Source of the DNA: Promicromonospora iranensis
GTDB lineage: Bacteria; Actinomycetota; Actinomycetes; Actinomycetales; Cellulomonadaceae
Length of the DNA: 64,000 nt
Assembly (NCBI RefSeq): GCF_028994805.1
Contig: NZ_JAJQQP010000002.1
Coordinates: forward strand, 248,001-312,000
Reading direction: 5' to 3'
Positions 63,262 through 64,000 of the stretch are shown here, piece after piece. Within the stretch, counting starts at the first letter, position 1. Each line of letters starts with the position of its first letter. Below the pieces are notes generated by a model. The model made no database searches. It was not told the DNA's origin and was given only the letters and a program-made list of their open reading frames with translations. Both the position numbers and the translations under genes were made by a program.

Positions 63262-64000
63262 GTGCGTAAGGTCTACAACGTGCCGCCAGGCTGGCCCGCT
63301 CCCACCCCGGAGTGGACGCCGGACCTGCAGTGGGAGCCCGATTCCCAGTGGTCGAAGCCGGATGGCTGGCAGCTATGGGTCGATGTACCCGACACGGCGC
63401 TGATCGGGGAGGGCGCCGTCTTCGTCGAGGTACCGGACGAGGAGGCGCGCAAGAAGTCCCGGCGCAAGCCGCTGATGATCCTGGGTGGGGTGGTGGCCAC
63501 GGTGGTCGTCTTCCTCTTCGGCGTCGGCGCGGGCGGCTCGTCGGGTGCGTCCGTAGCCGCAGAGGCCGAGGCCTCTGCTTCCGCCGTGTCCTCGGCCGCG
63601 GCCGCCGAGCTCGCGGAGGCGCGGACCGACGCCGAGGCGCTCGCCGGCGCACAGGAGTCGCTCGAGGCGGACGTGGCGCAGCTGGCCTCCGACCAGAAGA
63701 GCCTCGCCACGCTGAGGGCCGGCGTGACGCAGAAGGCGGACAAGGTCCAGTCCCGGGAGAAGGCGGTCAGGTCCGCGGAGACCGACCTGGACGCGAGAGA
63801 GTCCGACGTCGCGGACCGTGAGGCGGCGGTCGAGACCGCGGAAGCCGCGGGTCGCGCAGCGGAGGAAGCCCCCGCGGCGGAGGAGCCCGCGGCCGAGGAA
63901 CCCGAGGACACGGGCGGCGCGGCGTACTACGACAACTGCGACGCCGCCCGGGCGGACGGCGCAGCCCCGGTCTACAGCGGCGACCCCGGTTACGGCTCGC
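63262..64000 (+). CDS. Membrane protein with coiled coil and Excalibur domain, 3' end missing
   Basis: The frame runs from GTG 63262 to the window edge (246 codons). Residues about 1-60 are Trp/Pro-rich and cytoplasmic (PGWPAPTPEWTPD...), one helix lies near 75-95, then a long Ala/Glu/Asp heptad region (about 105-205) suggests a coiled coil, and the visible end YYDNCDAARADG, then VYSGDPGYGS, is the beginning of an Excalibur calcium-binding domain (usually closing with DxDxDGxxCE). It should display the Excalibur domain outside. AAGG upstream of GTG is weak. The 172 bases before it show no recognisable gene. Confidence 0.85.
   Translation, partial: MRKVYNVPPGWPAPTPEWTPDLQWEPDSQWSKPDGWQLWVDVPDTALIGEGAVFVEVPDEEARKKSRRKPLMILGGVVATVVVFLFGVGAGGSSGASVAAEAEASASAVSSAAAAELAEARTDAEALAGAQESLEADVAQLASDQKSLATLRAGVTQKADKVQSREKAVRSAETDLDARESDVADREAAVETAEAAGRAAEEAPAAEEPAAEEPEDTGGAAYYDNCDAARADGAAPVYSGDPGYGS

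Overview
The window is about 73% GC and gene-dense. It carries many GTG starts, ATGA/GTGA stop-start overlaps and leaderless-looking promoters, so it comes from a high-GC actinobacterium. The order rarA-rpsD-alaS-ruvX-mltG-aroE-aroC-aroK-aroB, the family set (CsoR copper control, GH76/GH125/GH97 glycosidases, LAxTG surface protein, Excalibur protein) and the composition fit the Micrococcales, most like Cellulomonadaceae/Promicromonosporaceae. That placement is inference; no 16S rRNA is present.

Layout. (1) 1-3.8 kb: a 5'-truncated RND exporter, a small L7/L12-fold membrane protein and two decayed genes (a dihydrofolate-reductase-family tail and a frameshifted winged-helix protein). (2) 3.8-16.4 kb: a copper-resistance region: copZ, a membrane-anchored HVHP-motif protein, the CPC-type ATPase copA, a YHS protein and the repressor csoR. 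A second, CPH-type ATPase lies at 14.3 kb. Both cop promoters have the same design, TTGACC-17-TATA, with a TACCCC/GGGGTA palindrome in the spacer. A 5.8-kb reverse-strand gene for a von Willebrand/pilin-repeat surface protein lies between them. (3) 16.5-21 kb: secreted GH97 glycosidase and secreted glycerophosphodiesterase with a carbohydrate-binding tail. (4) 21-23.6 kb: DUF808 membrane protein, acetyltransferase, SDR. (5) 23.6-32.6 kb: an alpha-1,6-mannan utilisation locus: cytoplasmic GH125 and GH76 enzymes, an ABC importer without its own ATPase, a GntR/LacI-type regulator and a secreted GH76 mannanase. (6) 32.6-44.1 kb: mixed accessory and housekeeping genes, including an unknown HTH gene behind a 42-nt nested palindrome, an ANTAR protein, a ricin-lectin protein, recQ facing a LexA-controlled micro-ORF, a Tat-exported amine oxidase, tRNA-Leu(GAG) and an NmrA-family pseudogene. 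(7) 44.2-49.7 kb: two tandem AI-2E-type transporters, an acetyltransferase and an MMPL exporter. (8) 49.8-64 kb: conserved core: rarA, rpsD, DUF948 and partner, alaS, ruvX, two tandem mltG copies, aroE-aroC-aroK-aroB, and a 3'-truncated Excalibur protein.

How they work together. Copper genes: CopZ hands Cu(I) to CopA, CsoR releases both promoters when it binds Cu(I), and the YHS and HVHP proteins probably buffer metal inside and outside the membrane. Mannan genes: secreted GH76 cuts the alpha-1,6 backbone, the solute-binding protein and two permeases import the fragments, and intracellular GH76 and GH125 reduce them to mannose under the GntR/LacI regulator. The aro genes form the late shikimate pathway to chorismate.

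The signals most worth a second look are the LexA-box micro-ORF (39.65 kb), the nested palindrome and unknown HTH gene (32.6 kb), the uncharacterised HVHP copper protein, the tandem mltG pair, the palindrome at the alaS transcription start, and the recurring -10/6-7 nt/start-codon spacing that suggests leaderless mRNAs.
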